A DNA stretch of 64,000 nt, taken from contig CM057349.1 of NCBI GenBank assembly GCA_030015575.1, forward strand, positions 257,605,077 to 257,669,076. Direction: 5' to 3'. This DNA is from Agapanthus africanus (taxonomy: Eukaryota > Streptophyta > Magnoliopsida > Asparagales > Amaryllidaceae). The stretch's first letter is position 1; every line of letters starts with the position of its first letter. A program made the position numbers and the translations under genes. A model generated the notes under the pieces. That model did not search any database. It saw only the letters and a list, made by a program, of their open reading frames with translations, and was not told the DNA's origin. Below are positions 20,996 through 32,965 of the stretch, piece by piece.

Positions 20996-23182
20996 TGTTG
21001 GAGATAGTGCCCTCAGAGTCAATTATTGGATCACAGGCACGTGATTGCAATGATTGAGGGAGGACCTATCCCGGTAGAACAGTCTTACTCGAGATGATAG
21101 TATGCTATCTGGTTTATCTTTATCATCGTGTACTGCTTTAGGTGACCTGACAGGTCGCTATTACACGCTGATAGAGCCCCTAGGATTCTTGCTTGACGAC
21201 CAGCAGTATGATGGCGATCATATACGTGGGAGCTGGGGTCTATAAGCACATCCTTAAATGGTCCCTAGTCGTGGGAGTTTCGAGACTGGGCATCGATACT
21301 CCATTAGTAGACGAGTGTATACAGTCGAGACCCCAACGAGGGGCGGTGGCCGGTCTCACAAGCCACTGGTGTCAGTTGGTTCACCTAAGATGTATACAGG
21401 TGCTCATTGGGTTATGAGTACACCGGACAGGACTCGCCGGGAACCTGCTAGTTGGGATTATACCATACGTCAGATAGCAGTTCCCAGGTGACATGTGTAC
21501 AGGTTAGTTCATCGACCTGAGATCGTCATTTGTCTCGTGTGAGTTCCCACTGTGCTTTGATTACTACCCTACCACGGCTCAAAGGAGTCGTGCAAACAGA
21601 TTTTAGTTGGGTACAGTCCCGAGCCACATGGAGGCAGTGAGCGGATCTGCAGGGGTTCGTCTCTCCCGGTATTGGGGGTGAGGTCGCGCTGTGTCTAGGA
21701 GAGCCATTACACAAAGCCCTCGGCCGAGGCAGGAGATTTACTGGTAGGTATTCCAGTAGTATCTCAGGGTGTTCTGGACTACGCTCCGACACGACTTGTA
21801 CCGCTTTTGGGGGTCTGACTTTTACCAACCCCCTAGGCCCGCCATGCGATACTCATAGACGAACGGACCGGACTATACGGATATTGTCACTGACAGGCTC
21901 AGTAGGGTGTCAGGATGAGTTCGCTCATCGACGTCCCTTTTGGTCAATAGCTGGTGGCCCGTCATGTATTGGCTAATACCTCTGACGTGCTAGTGGTTAA
22001 ATCCACGGCCATAGTATTGACGAGTCTTTAGAGTCCACCACACTTACAGTTACTCAAGCTTTCGGGCGAAACGCTGTAGAGGCCGTATGGAGATATGGCA
22101 GGGTCCGATCAGATACGTGCGGTATTGCACGGATCAGGATCGGACGGTTTGTACTAGTGGCCGTATGATTATATGGAAAGGTTCGATCGGATACGTGCGG
22201 TATTGCACGGATCAGGATCGAACGGATATTACTAGCCGGCTTTGGTTTAAGCGGATCCTAGTTTAGTACAGTGTAGATTTTGTCTCATTGCATTTGTATC
22301 CGGTAGGAATACAGATGCGGGTGTGTATGCACAGTATCGGGGTTTTCCTGTAATTTATTACGGGACCAGTTTTCTGGAGTTGCCAGTTTGCATTCTGTTC
22401 CGGCCGGTTTTCCTTTGTTCTTTCCCGGCCGAACCTTTTTTATGGAGGGTGTTATTTGCAAGTTACATTGTGGAGGGTTTTCATGCAAATGGTTTAATTA
22501 TGATAGCATCTTTTTGATACCATTCTTATCTATCATCATCACTTGCTTTTTATTGATTTGAGGTGATTAGTAGTTGTTGTGAATTAGTTATGATGGTGTT
22601 TGGATATGGTCACCTTTCTTTTTCTCCTACACTCACCTCCCTTCTTGTTATGGTTTCATATTGATTCCTCCACCATTCTCACTAGAAATAGATGCTTCAC
22701 TTGAGAGAAAAAGAATGAGAGAGTTCATTTCATCTTCTTCTTGCTAGAAAATTGAAAGCACCAATTTTCTTTACCTCTTCCTCCATCCATCAATGGCAAC
22801 TACATAAACTCCAAGAGACAAAGTTTCTACACTACATTCTACAGCAATTCTTGGGCATGTCGAGTTGCCGGCTTCATGCCCGAGTTGCTTCGGTATTGAG
22901 GCGGGAGCCCCTATAAGACGCAGGCGATGTGGTGCCCTTCCGGCGAGGAGGCGACGATATGGAGACAAGACTTTCCGCGGGAGATCGGGACGGCGAGGAG
23001 AAGACCGGAGGACTCGGATCATTCGGTATACTTCTCTTCCCATCTCTTGTTTGCTAGTATAGGTTAATGGTTAATGATCCGGGTTTTATTGTCCGCGGTA
23101 GCGCCAGTTTCCAAGTAAGGAAAATTTTTGATTCCGCATTTTGGCCTCGGTAAGACGGCCGGGGCGCTGCCGTGGCGCAACA
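20996..23182 (+). repeat. 3' LTR of C (2187 bp)
   Basis: Preceded by the polypurine tract AAGTGGGAGAT (20985-20995), begins TGTTGGAGATAG and ends GCGCAACA before the TSD CAGGG. It differs from the 5' LTR by scattered substitutions and a few short indels (for example a ~13-bp difference near 22457-22465). Confidence 0.95.
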
Positions 23183-23187
23183 CAGGG

Positions 23188-24028
23188 GACCTTACATACA
23201 ACAACATGTATCATCCCAAGAGTTTACCAACTCATTCTCTGTTTCCAATAAACAGTGCTATGGTCATCTTATCTTTGTGACATGACTGAAAAGTTTCACA
23301 AGATGTAAATTCAAACAGATTTAAATATGCATCTATATGTAACTTTAGCCAGTCGGGTCGCATTGATATGACCTAGTCTACAATGCCTCAAGAAGGATCC
23401 GTTCATTTCTGAACTCTTCCTCTTGTGTGTGATCCATATACTAAGAACTGTAGTTTGATTTAGAACATCAATGCTTTTAGATAACGTGTCTGAACCGATC
23501 AACTTTTGATATAGGAAATGTTCAAAACATTATCCAACAATACAAAATTTTATCATTTCTTTACTAATAAAGAGATAGATATGATTTTGTATATCAGGTT
23601 CGGTATCTAATAACATTCGTTCAGAATCAATGTATTTGGAATACAGGGTGACAGTGACCAACAGACTTGGCTGCAACACTTGCCCCGTTTTCTGCCTCAT
23701 GAAACTTATCACCCGTTCTCAGTTCTCTACCTATCTGTATCCCTATGTAACAGATTACATATCTGGGATCCTGATCTGGTATCACATACCCAGGACGTAA
23801 AGAATACTGAGAAACCGTTCTTTGTAATGAACACACCCGAAGATGATGCATCAGCATGCACTCTCTTCGTTTGGGCGGCACGGGGATTCTGGTAATCCCC
23901 AATTTCCTGCTCTGTCTTATAACAATTATAAGTTGGAGCGGGACCAACGTTCCCCAGCTCAGTATAACAAGCGGGTTCGGTCAATAATCCGTATTATTAT
24001 CTTGATTAAGGCGTGATATGGTCGCTAC
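23188..24028 (-). pseudogene. D remnant: truncated gag, protease, integrase start
   Basis: Reading minus from 24028: the gag start position has ATA in place of ATG (24017-24019), and only about 20 codons of gag N-terminus remain before the knuckle region. The knuckle reads TYNCYKTEQEIGDY: of the four CCHC ligands only the second Cys survives. The protease motif is CDTRSGSQICN, with Arg in place of the catalytic-loop Gly of DTG. The Gag-pre-integrase region follows (HCRLGHINATRL, about 23360-23400, with both zinc-finger His present), broken by frameshifts. About 230 gag residues present in A1 are absent. Element E carries the same gag deletion, the same knuckle losses and the same Arg, so these lesions were inherited. 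Confidence 0.85.
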
Positions 24029-24233
24029 CTGGAGAGAGAGAGAAGAAAACACTCAGCGTGCGCTCTAGCAAGAATAGATTGGTTATTATTTTATCTAATC
24101 AGGATGGCTCCCACTGCTTTTTATCAAATCTTCCTTCAAACCCTAAAAGGAAAGAGTAGCCGGGATTAATTACACACTACAAGTTCGCCAATCTTTCAGC
24201 CAGGCCAGTATCGGTACTTTGAGGGAGGTCCCC

Positions 24234-24247
24234 CGTGCTTTCGCACG
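24234..24247 (-). other. GAAA-tetraloop hairpin (D leader)
   Basis: On the minus strand CGTGC-GAAA-GCACG forms a 5-bp stem closed by a GNRA-type loop, inside a GAGGT/ACCTC outer pairing (24224-24229 with 24263-24268). A1 (1416-1425) and A2 (41341-41350) have a CGC-GAAA-GCG form and E (32738-32749) a GTGC-GAAA-GCAC form, so stems differ while the loop is constant. Confidence 0.75.
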
Positions 24248-24462
24248 AACCTAATTAATGTAAACCTCGTTTTCCCAGAGGCGTAACCCCGTTGACACCT
24301 TTCTAGACACCTACTTGATCGGCTAATTGTAATGTATAAAACTCTCCCAGGAGTAACAATTACTCGCAGTGGGTATCGGGATCCAACTATCTCATAGAAG
24401 GTATGCAATCTCATTGCAAATTTCAACACTTGAAATTCCCGATAATATTTTGCCCCGAACGA

Positions 24463-24669
24463 TCTATGACCTTGACAAGGTCAACAAACCATAGACCGCA
24501 AGTCAAGTTCAACCCGTCATTTCTTGATTGAATCAAACCCACCCGCACGACCCTTGACAAGGTCAACAAGGCCGCACGACTACCCTAACCCAATCTGCAT
24601 CATATGCATAAGCAGATAAATACTGGTTAGCTACCGCACACTGCGCCTTGACAAGGTCATCAAACGCAG
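24463..24669 (-). other. Three TTGACC-TT-GTCAAGG leader hairpins (D)
   Basis: Copies lie at 24646-24660, 24552-24566 and 24470-24484 on the minus strand. The first is enclosed by CTGCG/CGCAG (24641-24669), the third by TCTATGG/TCATAGA (24463-24495). Positions and flanks match the A1 set, but the centre reads CTT here and the left arm is TTGACC. Confidence 0.75.
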
Positions 24670-26928
24670 CACGAATACTAAACAGGACTTATCTGAAATG
24701 ACGGAGGGCTACGACAGATTTTTTCTGAAAACCTATTGCGTAATGAACTTGATATCGTTGTAGAATCAAATGATTTTAAAATGGAGTGCTTTTGAGGCTT
24801 TTCTAGTTTTGCTAAAGGAGTCACTCCCGGTGAAGGGATCGTCGGTCTTTTCCTCGTCGAATGAGGTGCGGGATATATCATATATACACTGTGCAAAGCA
24901 AAAACTCTTAAAAGCAATCAAAAGACAAACCGAGTGTGTAGCATCTGCCAGTTATTGCTAAAAGAGTCACTCCCGGTGAAGGGATCTCGGTCCTTTCCTT
25001 ATCGAATAAGGTGCAGGATATATCATATATACCGCTGTGCAAAGCAAGAACTGTAGCTACCTATTTTATTTTTGAAATTCGATTCTACAACATCTTTAGG
25101 TTTCTTTTATTTCATCAATCACATTAATGAAGTCCCATCATTTAAGTACCTAAACATCGCAGATAAATACGACGTACACTTATGCCATCCGCATTCGCCT
25201 CGATGTCCCCTCGTGCACCGTTAGGTTAGGTAACTAACGGCAAAGCGGGGCAGGGCTAGCGCGGGTGTAAAACATAAGTAACGTCTATATAATATATCAT
25301 ATATACTATGTACTGTATCCATCATAGAACATCACATGATCACATCACAGATATCGTAGCAGAAGAATCATATGAAATATTGGATATGCTAGGACGCCCG
25401 TGTTTTCAATACGAGCCAGTATAAAACACGGATTCCACGGTCGTGATGAATAGCCACACCCACACCCCTAGACCCCTACGAGAGCGGCAAGCAACCCTAC
25501 CAATTCTAGAGTTAGGAGACCCGGACTCGACTCCTCGAGTTAGTCTCCCACTGGACTCCAGAACCCGGTTACTCGTGCCCTCCTCCTTGGGTCTATCCTA
25601 GTGCGGAAAAGTAAATAATATACAAAGGGTGACATCTTCCGCAACCTGGAAGTGCCCCAATAAAAGAATATTACATACAAGTTTTTACATGAATGAAAAT
25701 GAAAAACACTCGTCTCACATAAAAACCCCCGGCTATTCAAACACGACGATCCAATATAACATATCCAGCAACATATAACATCACATGTCATCAACGTAAG
25801 TAAATATGCGCATCCCAATTGTCGTTGACATATAGCAACGAAACCGGCGATATCACATATTACACTTACGGTCACAGAAAAGAAAGTGTAAAACTACAAC
25901 AATTGGAATCCGCAATCTGCATAGACATCGCATGCCTAATCAAATGAATACCTTAGACATCACATGCCTAAGAATTATAAACCCCGCATTTTAGTCTCAT
26001 TATCGAAAATACTTTTCAATTTCAAGTCGGGCAATTCAACAAGATTCCCGACATGCTGATCGAATACTCGTCGCAAACTTCAGTAGACAGCCGCACCCCT
26101 GATGCCGTCGACAAAGTGCACCAAGGCGGAACACCGCTGCCGCGAGCACCCGAACGGATGCTTTCGGCGACGGGGTTCTCCTACAGTCACTTGGTCGGGG
26201 CTATGGAGTGAGGCTGTCTATTAAGTTTAACCGGCGAGTATCCGCGTACGCTACGTGATTGCGACAGATTTTTGATCACATCAAAATTCCGTGGCAACCG
26301 ATCAAGTGAGACTAAACTACTAGATTTATAACATTCATTCAGTTATCTCATAACTCCTTGTGAATTCCAATTATTGTATCACATTCCGAATAAGATAGAA
26401 AATGTTAAACTTTCCGATCGAACAATCGAACACCAAAGTTTTCCCGAAACAGCTCAACTCATGAAATAAGTTCAAAGACATTCACTTCGTGCCTCAGTAC
26501 CAACGGTCCAGCCGTAGAAGGGTCAAGCCAACGCCTCACATGTGGCACGCCGTACTGCCCCAAACCCGAAGGTTCAAAGGGCAGTTCAAGACGGTCACAT
26601 AATCGAGTTAAGGTTTGTTGTCTTCTAGAGGGACCATCGCGTTACTTGCACTACTTAGAACATCTTTAAACCATGAAAAAATCCAACACTTGGAATTTTT
26701 CCGGCAGGGGAAAAAGTGGGTATTTATATCCAGTCGAACTTTTTAACAGTTTCTAAAATATCCGGAAAAACATAAACGAAGTTAAATTATCCGATCAAAT
26801 TAACTAATCCCCAATAAAACCCGAGAAAACTCAACACTTGAGTGGAATTAAAAAATTCACATAAAAAATTGCCAAGAAAGGTCCTAAGAATAAATATATG
26901 AAATTTGAGGAACTAAGTCCAAATTTGG

Positions 26929-26975
26929 GCCGCGGAAGAGCCGCCAAACCCCTGGTTTGGCCGCGGTTCCGCGGT
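26929..26975 (-). other. GC-rich hairpin near the primer site (D)
   Basis: On the minus strand CCGCGGAACCGCGGCC is followed by AAACC, a short turn and GGTTTGGCGGC, then CCGCGG, giving a long interrupted stem about 190 nt downstream of the primer site. It corresponds to the hairpin of C and the perfect palindrome of A2. Confidence 0.75.
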
Positions 26976-27173
26976 CGAATTATGGAATTAGGAGCCCAAA
27001 CTTCACAGTAATTCTTAGTTTTTCCTGCTTATTTTTATGCATATTTTTAATTCACAAAATTCAACAGTTTTGAAAAATGTACAGAGAGCGATTTTGAAAT
27101 GGGGTTTCGGTTCGATCGGATTTCTAACTCCGTCTACGCATCGCCTAAGGCTCTAGCTAGGCTCTGATACCAC

Positions 27174-29380
27174 TGTAGGGTTCCTAGGCACTCTCAAGAT
27201 GTCTCACAAGGCATCAACCATGCCAATTTCAGAATTTTACGGTGCCGAGAAACCCTAATACGGATCGTTGGCTAGAAGTTTAAGCGACAAAGCAACTAGT
27301 AAACTACTTTACTAAGAGAACGGAAATACAACCTTTGTAGATCCGGTCCGCCACCTCCACGGCTCCATGATGAAGTCCTCTCCGCTGTCCAAATGAAATC
27401 CCGGGCTCAAGCGTCGGCTTCATCGGAGAAAAAGCGGGCTAGGTCATCGACGACGTGCCGAAGATGATCTATGTCGAGGCATCACTAGATCAAGCTCCAC
27501 CTTCACCAAGCCATGAAAACTTGTGAAGGAAACACCCTATACTACTTGGCAAGAGGTAGAGGATGAAGAAATAGGAAGTGGGTTCACTTTAGAATTGGAT
27601 TTCTCACTCTTTTTCATCAATCACCATTGATGAAGCAAGCTTTCTTCTTTGAAAATGAAGAAGAAGAAGATGAATATTATCTTATGATAAGTATTATCCT
27701 CAAAGAAAATAATATGAATACTTATCATAATATAACCATGGTCAAGTGTAGAGAATGAATCATGGTTGAGTGGAATGGTTAGGGTTAAGCATGAGACAAA
27801 ATGGTCACTTGGTCAAAGTCTTCATGAAGCTTCAAGAAAGAACAAAGAAAGCCACCATTTTTCTCTTTTGCTATTATTTTCCAAAACTAATAAATAAATA
27901 AATGAATGAATAAATAATCATAACCCTAACCATTCATATAACCATGGTTCAATCTTCACACAAACACAAGTAAACATGTATCATCAAACATGATACAATC
28001 AAGTGCACAAAACTATATCGAATATACAATGTGCACATCCGAGCGAGAAAATCCATTTAAAGTGAACCAATATTAGTTAATGCAAAGTAATATATCAAAT
28101 ATATAATTATACATTAAATCAACACTTGATTTAACGATCCGGTCATATCGCATATAACCGACTAATATCCAATGTATCGATTTATCGAATCAATCCTTGA
28201 TTCGATAACTAGGTTATATCGCATACAACCATTCGACACATTCATCACGAGAATAGAATACGGTATCACATACACGCATTATTCTCGGTCCCGCACATAT
28301 CTCATATGCGCTCCTATTTCGTTTCGCTTGAGCCAGGAAACCTCTGTGTAGGACTCTAAAGACTCGTCAATACGCCGGCAGCAGGTGATGATCATATCAA
28401 ACACCCACAAGCCGCAAGCGGTCTGCTAAATGTAACGGCCACCCGGGTATTGAGCGATCAGAAGATCGACGAGCAAGCCCGCTCACACTCCTGTGAATCC
28501 AACCAGTAACACTTACCGTACAGTCCGGTCTGATCGTCTGATATGTCGCATATCTTGCCTAGGGGTGGTAAACGTCAGACCCCAATAGCTCGATAAGTCG
28601 TGTCGATATGAGGTCTATAACAGTTCGAGAAACTACTGGTAACACTTACCAGTAAATCTCAGCAACCCTGGCCAGGGATTTCCGGTTATAGCCAATCGAA
28701 CACAGCGCAACATCAACCCCCTATACCGGGAGAGACGAATCCCCTCCTATCGCTCATTGCCTCCATGTGACTCGGGACTGTACCTAAAAACCACCGTTTT
28801 GCACGCCCTCTTGGACGTGGTAAGATGGAAATCAAAGCACAGTGGGAACCACACAAGACTCTATGACGATCTCGGGTCAACAGACTACTCTGTACCAGTG
28901 TCACCAGAGAACTGCCATCTGACGTAAGGTATAATACCATCTGGGAGTTCTCGGCGAGTCCATCCAGTGTACCCAGTCTCCACTGAGCACCCGTATATCA
29001 TCTCTGATGTCAAACACCAATGGATATGGGATCATCCATCGCCCATCTGTATGGGTCGAGAAGCTATACGCTAGTCTACTCTGGTATATCGATGCCCCGT
29101 CTCGATACACCCACGACTAGGGACTTTGAAGGATGTACTTATAGACTACCATGTCCCCACTAGTATGATCCGCATCACAGTCCAGGTAGTCAAGTACACA
29201 TCCTAAGGGCTTTACCAACATGTAACAGAGAGACAATCAGTGTACACGTTAAGGTAAAGATCAACCAGATAGCATACTATCATGTCGAGCAAGAAAGTCC
29301 TCTCTATATATGTCCAAGCATCCACTACAATATACATCCTATGTATAGTAATGGCCTCTAGGGCATACATATAACTAACA
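27174..29380 (-). repeat. 5' LTR of D (family B, 2207 bp)
   Basis: Minus-strand LTR from TGTAGGG (27174) to CTAACA (29380), separated by one base from the primer site complement GCTCTGATACCA (27161-27172). It differs from the 3' LTR by a few substitutions and one short deletion of a repeated ATTAAATC-type unit near 28110. It is followed by the TSD copy TCTAG. Confidence 0.95.
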
Positions 29381-29385
29381 TCTAG

Positions 29386-29404
29386 GGCATATATATAACT
29401 AACA
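29386..29404 (-). repeat. Old family-B LTR fragment, right end
   Basis: The 19 bases complete the LTR interrupted at 6721: after the duplicated TCTAG the sequence runs GGCATATATATAACTAACA, the LTR start region on the minus strand. This shows that D landed only about 24 bp from the start of another family-B LTR. Confidence 0.85.
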
Positions 29405-30706
29405 AATATATCAAATATATAATTATACATTAAATTATTAAATCAACACTTGATTTAAAAATCCGGCTATATCACATACAACCGACTAATATCAAATGTA
29501 TCAACTTATCGAATCAACACTTGATCCGATAACCCGGCTATATCACATATAACCGACCGATATCACATATCGCGAGAATAGAATATGGTATCACATACGC
29601 GTATTAATCTCGGTCCCGTACATATCACATATGTGCTTCTACTTCGTTTCACCTGAGCCAAGAAACTTCTGTGTAAGACTTTAAAGACTCGTCAATACGC
29701 CGACAGTAGGTGGTGAACATATCAGTCACCCACAAGCCGCAAGCGGTCTGCTAAACGTAATAGCCATCCGGGTATTGAGCGATCAGAAGATCAACAAGCA
29801 AGCCTGCTCATACTCCTGCGAATCCAATAAGTAACACTACCGTACAGTCCAGTCTCTTCGTCTGATATGTCGCATATCACAACCTAGGGTGGTATAAAAT
29901 CAAACCCCAATAACCTGATATGTCATGCCGATGTGAGGCCCATAACGGTTCAAGAAACTACTGATAACACTTACCAGTAAATCTCAGCAACTCTGGCCAG
30001 GGATTTCGTGTTATGGCCAATCGAGCATAGCGCAACATCAACCCCCAATACCGGAAGAGACGAAATCCCCTTCTATCGCTCATTGCTTCCATGTGACTCG
30101 GGACTGTACCCAAAAACCACCGTTTTGCACGATCTCTTGAACGTGGTAAGGTTGAAATCAAAGCACAGTGGGAATCACACAAGACTCTAAGACGATCTCG
30201 AGTCGACAGACGAACCTGTACCAGTGTCACCAGAGAACTGCTATCCGACGATAGGTATAATACCATCTAGGAGTTCTTGGCGAGTCCGTCCAGTCTACCC
30301 ATTCTCCACTGAGCACCCGTATACCATCTCTGATGTCAAACACCAATGGATATGGGACATCCATCGCCCATCACATGGGTCGAGAATCGTATACGCTAGT
30401 CTACTATGGAATATCGATGCCCCGTCTCGATACTCCCACGATCAGGAACTATTAAAGGATGTACTTACCGACTACCTCTTCCTTACTAGTATGATCTGCA
30501 TCATAATCTTGGCAGTCAAGTACTCATCCTAAGGGCTTTATCAATATGTAATAGAGAGACAACAAGCGTACATGTTAAGATAAAGAGAAACCAGATAGCA
30601 TACTATCATGTCGAGCAAGAATGTCCTCCCTATATATGTCCAAGCATCCACTATAATATACATCACATGTATAATAATGGCCTCTAGGGCATACATATAA
30701 CTAACA
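29405..30706 (-). repeat. Partial B/E-type LTR (1302 bp)
   Basis: Covers the 5' 60% of a family-B-like LTR in minus orientation, ending in the complete start (complement of TGTTAGTTATATG) at 30706. Its inner part (after position ~910 counted from the LTR 3' end) abuts the older fragment directly. Sequence is intermediate between the B LTRs and the E LTR. At 30706 it joins RT sequence of element E without a polypurine tract, so it is either an insertion with a deletion or the product of unequal recombination. Confidence 0.8.
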
Positions 30707-32540
30707 CAGTCTGCCAGATTTCGTAGTCATGGTATGCAGCAATGGCAAGTAGGATCCTGATGGACTTAAGCTTAGCGACAAGTCTAGCTTTGAAAGTCTC
30801 AACTTTTCTATCTACACCAAATTATCTTTCTCAAAGATCCTCTTGCCCCTGATGGGTTTTACCCCTTCAGGAGCAACATCCAAAGTCAATACTTTGTTGG
30901 TGTATATGGATTCCATCTCAGATTGTATAGCATCCAGCCATTTCACATAGTCTCCACTTGTGATGGCCTGCTCGAAACTAGTTGGTTCATCATCTCCATG
31001 ATGCAATTTTTGCTCCTACCGTCTATGAGAAAACCGCAGTATCTCTCTGGTGGATGAGAAACCCTACTAGATCTGCGGAGTGGCTGCAGTTCGTCGGGGA
31101 CTATTGAATCCTCCGGTTCTACCAAATCGTCAGTTATAGTTTGCTTTGCTGGAACTTCTTCCAGTTCTACCTCATCGCCACTAATTTCTTCCACAAGAAA
31201 TTCCTTTTCTAAAAAGGTGGCATGTTGAGAAACAAAACACCTTTTTTTCCTCAGTATGGTAGAAGATATACCATCGCGAATGTTTGGGATATCCTACAAA
31301 CTTGCACGGAACAGACCTTGCCTCGAGCTTGTCCGGATTTTTCTTTTCAATATAGGCCGGACAACTCCATATCTTAACTCGTTTAAGAGATGGTCTCTTC
31401 CCATTCCATATCTCATATGGAGTGGTAGGCAACATATTTGATCAGAACTCTATTCAATAGTTATGCAGCTTCTCAAGTGCATGTCCCTAAAAGGAAATTG
31501 GCAACTCAGCATTACTCATCATAGAGCACACCATATCTCATAGGGTGCGATTCTTCCACCCTGATATATCGTTGTGGTGTTGTTTTATACGGAGGTGTAA
31601 ACTGAGAGAGAATATCATTCTCTTTTAAATAGTCTCGGAATTCCGTACTCCGGTATTCTTCTCCCCGATCATATCGAAAGATTTGAATACCTTTACCATC
31701 TGGTTCTCATCTTCGTACTTATATTCCTTGAAATTCTCAAAAGACTCAGATTTGTGTTTCAACAAGAACACATGTCCGTATCTTGATAGAACATCGGTGA
31801 ATGTAATAAAGTACGCGGAACCATCCCTGGCATGTATAGACATAGGACTGCATACATCACTATGTATCTGTCCAAGAGTTCAGTAGCTCTTTCTCCGTTT
31901 CCAGTAAACGGAGATTTGGTCACCAAATCTTTGAGACATGACTGGAAAGTTTCATAAGATGTAAATTCGAACGGATTCAAATATGCATCCTTATGGAACT
32001 TCAGCAAGTCTTGTTTCATTGACATGACCTAGTCTATAATGCCTCAAGAAGACTTTGTTCATTTCTGAACCGTTCCTCTTGTATGTGTTATATACGTTTA
32101 GAACTGTAGTTTGATTCAGAACGTGTACACTGTTATACAGTCGCTTAGAATCAATGTATTACCAGTTGGTAACACTAGGTGATATTTGCCAATTGCTTTG
32201 GCTGCAACAATTGCACCATCTCTACTACTAGAGACATATCACCATTTCACAGTTCTCCACCTTTCTATAGCCCATGTATCAAATTACATGTGTGGGATCC
32301 TGATCTGGTATCCAATACCGAGAACGTAGATGTAACTGAGAAACAGTTCTTGGTCACGAACACACCCGAAGTCAATGCATCAACATGCTTATTCTTCGTT
32401 TGGGTGGCGTAGGAATCCGAATATTCCCCTATTCCTTGCTCAAACTTATGACAATCATAAGGTAGAGTGGAATCTAGCCTAGTATAACAAGTAGGTTCGG
32501 TCAATGCATCTATATTATTATCTTGATTAAGGTATTTCAT
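30707..32540 (-). pseudogene. E gag-pol remnant with 91-codon mini-gag
   Basis: An ATG at 32538-32540 (minus), in the canonical gag start context, opens 91 codons (to 32265). About 18 gag N-terminal residues are joined directly to a ruined knuckle (YDCHKFEQGIGEY) and protease VLDTRSGSHTCN, with Arg replacing the Gly of DTG. Further on are the Gag-pre-integrase block (FEFTSYETFQSCLK, the first Cys of CXXC replaced by Phe), integrase core AYFITFTDVLSRYGHVFLLK, C-terminal box KLEARSVPCKFVGYPKHS, linker RRSSRVSHPPERYCGF and RT start VKWLDAIQSEMESIYTNKV, all separated by frameshifts. The second catalytic Asp region reads SFDMIGE where A1 has RSDRGRE. No functional enzyme is possible; the mini-gag frame alone is open. 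Confidence 0.85.
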
Positions 32541-32965
32541 TGGTCGCTACCAGGAGAGAGAGAAGGATAATCACTTTTCGTGCGCTCTTTTCAAGATTAG
32601 ATTGGTTATTTTATCTAATCAGGATGGCTCCCACTCTTTTTATCAAATCTTCCTTCAAACCCTAAAAGGTAAGATTAGCCGGGATTAATTACACCCTATC
32701 GTTCGGCAGGTATCGGTACTCCGAGGGAGGTTCCCCGTGCTTTCGCACAGACCTAATTAAAATAAACCTCGTTTCCCTATAGGCATAACCCTGTTGAGAC
32801 CTTTCTAGACACCTACTGGATTAGCTAATTGTAAAGTGCAAAACTCTCCCAGGAGTAACTCTTACTCGCAGCGGGTATCGGGATCCAACTATCATATAGA
32901 AGGTATGCAATCTCATTGCAAATTTCAACACTTGAAATTCCCGATAATTTTTTTACCCCTAGCGT

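Larger units (their letters stand above)
13108..23182 (+). mobile_element. Complete non-autonomous copia element C
   Basis: Plus-strand element inserted in the integrase region of D, with CAGGG on both sides (13103-13107 and 23183-23187). LTRs are at 13108-15305 and 20996-23182, the primer site TGGTATCAGAGC at 15306-15317 and the polypurine tract just before 20996. The LTRs agree at roughly 98% in the parts I compared, indicating a young insertion, yet no gag-pol frame of useful length remains between them. It therefore seems to have been defective when it inserted and to have used enzymes from a relative. Confidence 0.95.
24029..27173 (-). other. Leader and primer site of D
   Basis: Noncoding 3.1 kb. 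On the minus strand from the LTR: primer site (complement at 27161-27172), GC-rich hairpin (26929-26975), two stretches with no counterpart in E (about 26060-26260 and 26400-26690), the CTATATGT hairpin (25822-25841), a duplicated module with GAGATCCCTTCACCGGGAG (about 24960-25050 and 24815-24910), three sites containing TTGACCTTGTCAAGG (24646-24660, 24552-24566, 24470-24484; the first has ATGACC), an AATTTC/GAAATT hairpin (about 24410-24440), the tetraloop domain (24224-24268), and the acceptor-like tract (24029-24050). Confidence 0.85.
6722..29380 (-). mobile_element. Complete non-autonomous copia element D
   Basis: Minus-strand element bounded by family-B LTRs at 6722-8936 (3') and 27174-29380 (5') and flanked by TCTAG on both sides (6717-6721 and 29381-29385). 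It inserted into an older LTR of its own family. The internal region is now in three pieces (8937-10021, 12226-13107, 23188-27173) because of a solo LTR and element C. Its primer site complement is at 27161-27172 and its polypurine tract complement directly follows 8936. The LTR pair looks about 98% identical in the segments compared, while the coding region has many stops, frameshifts and a gag deletion. Trans-mobilisation by an intact relative is the likely explanation. Confidence 0.93.
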
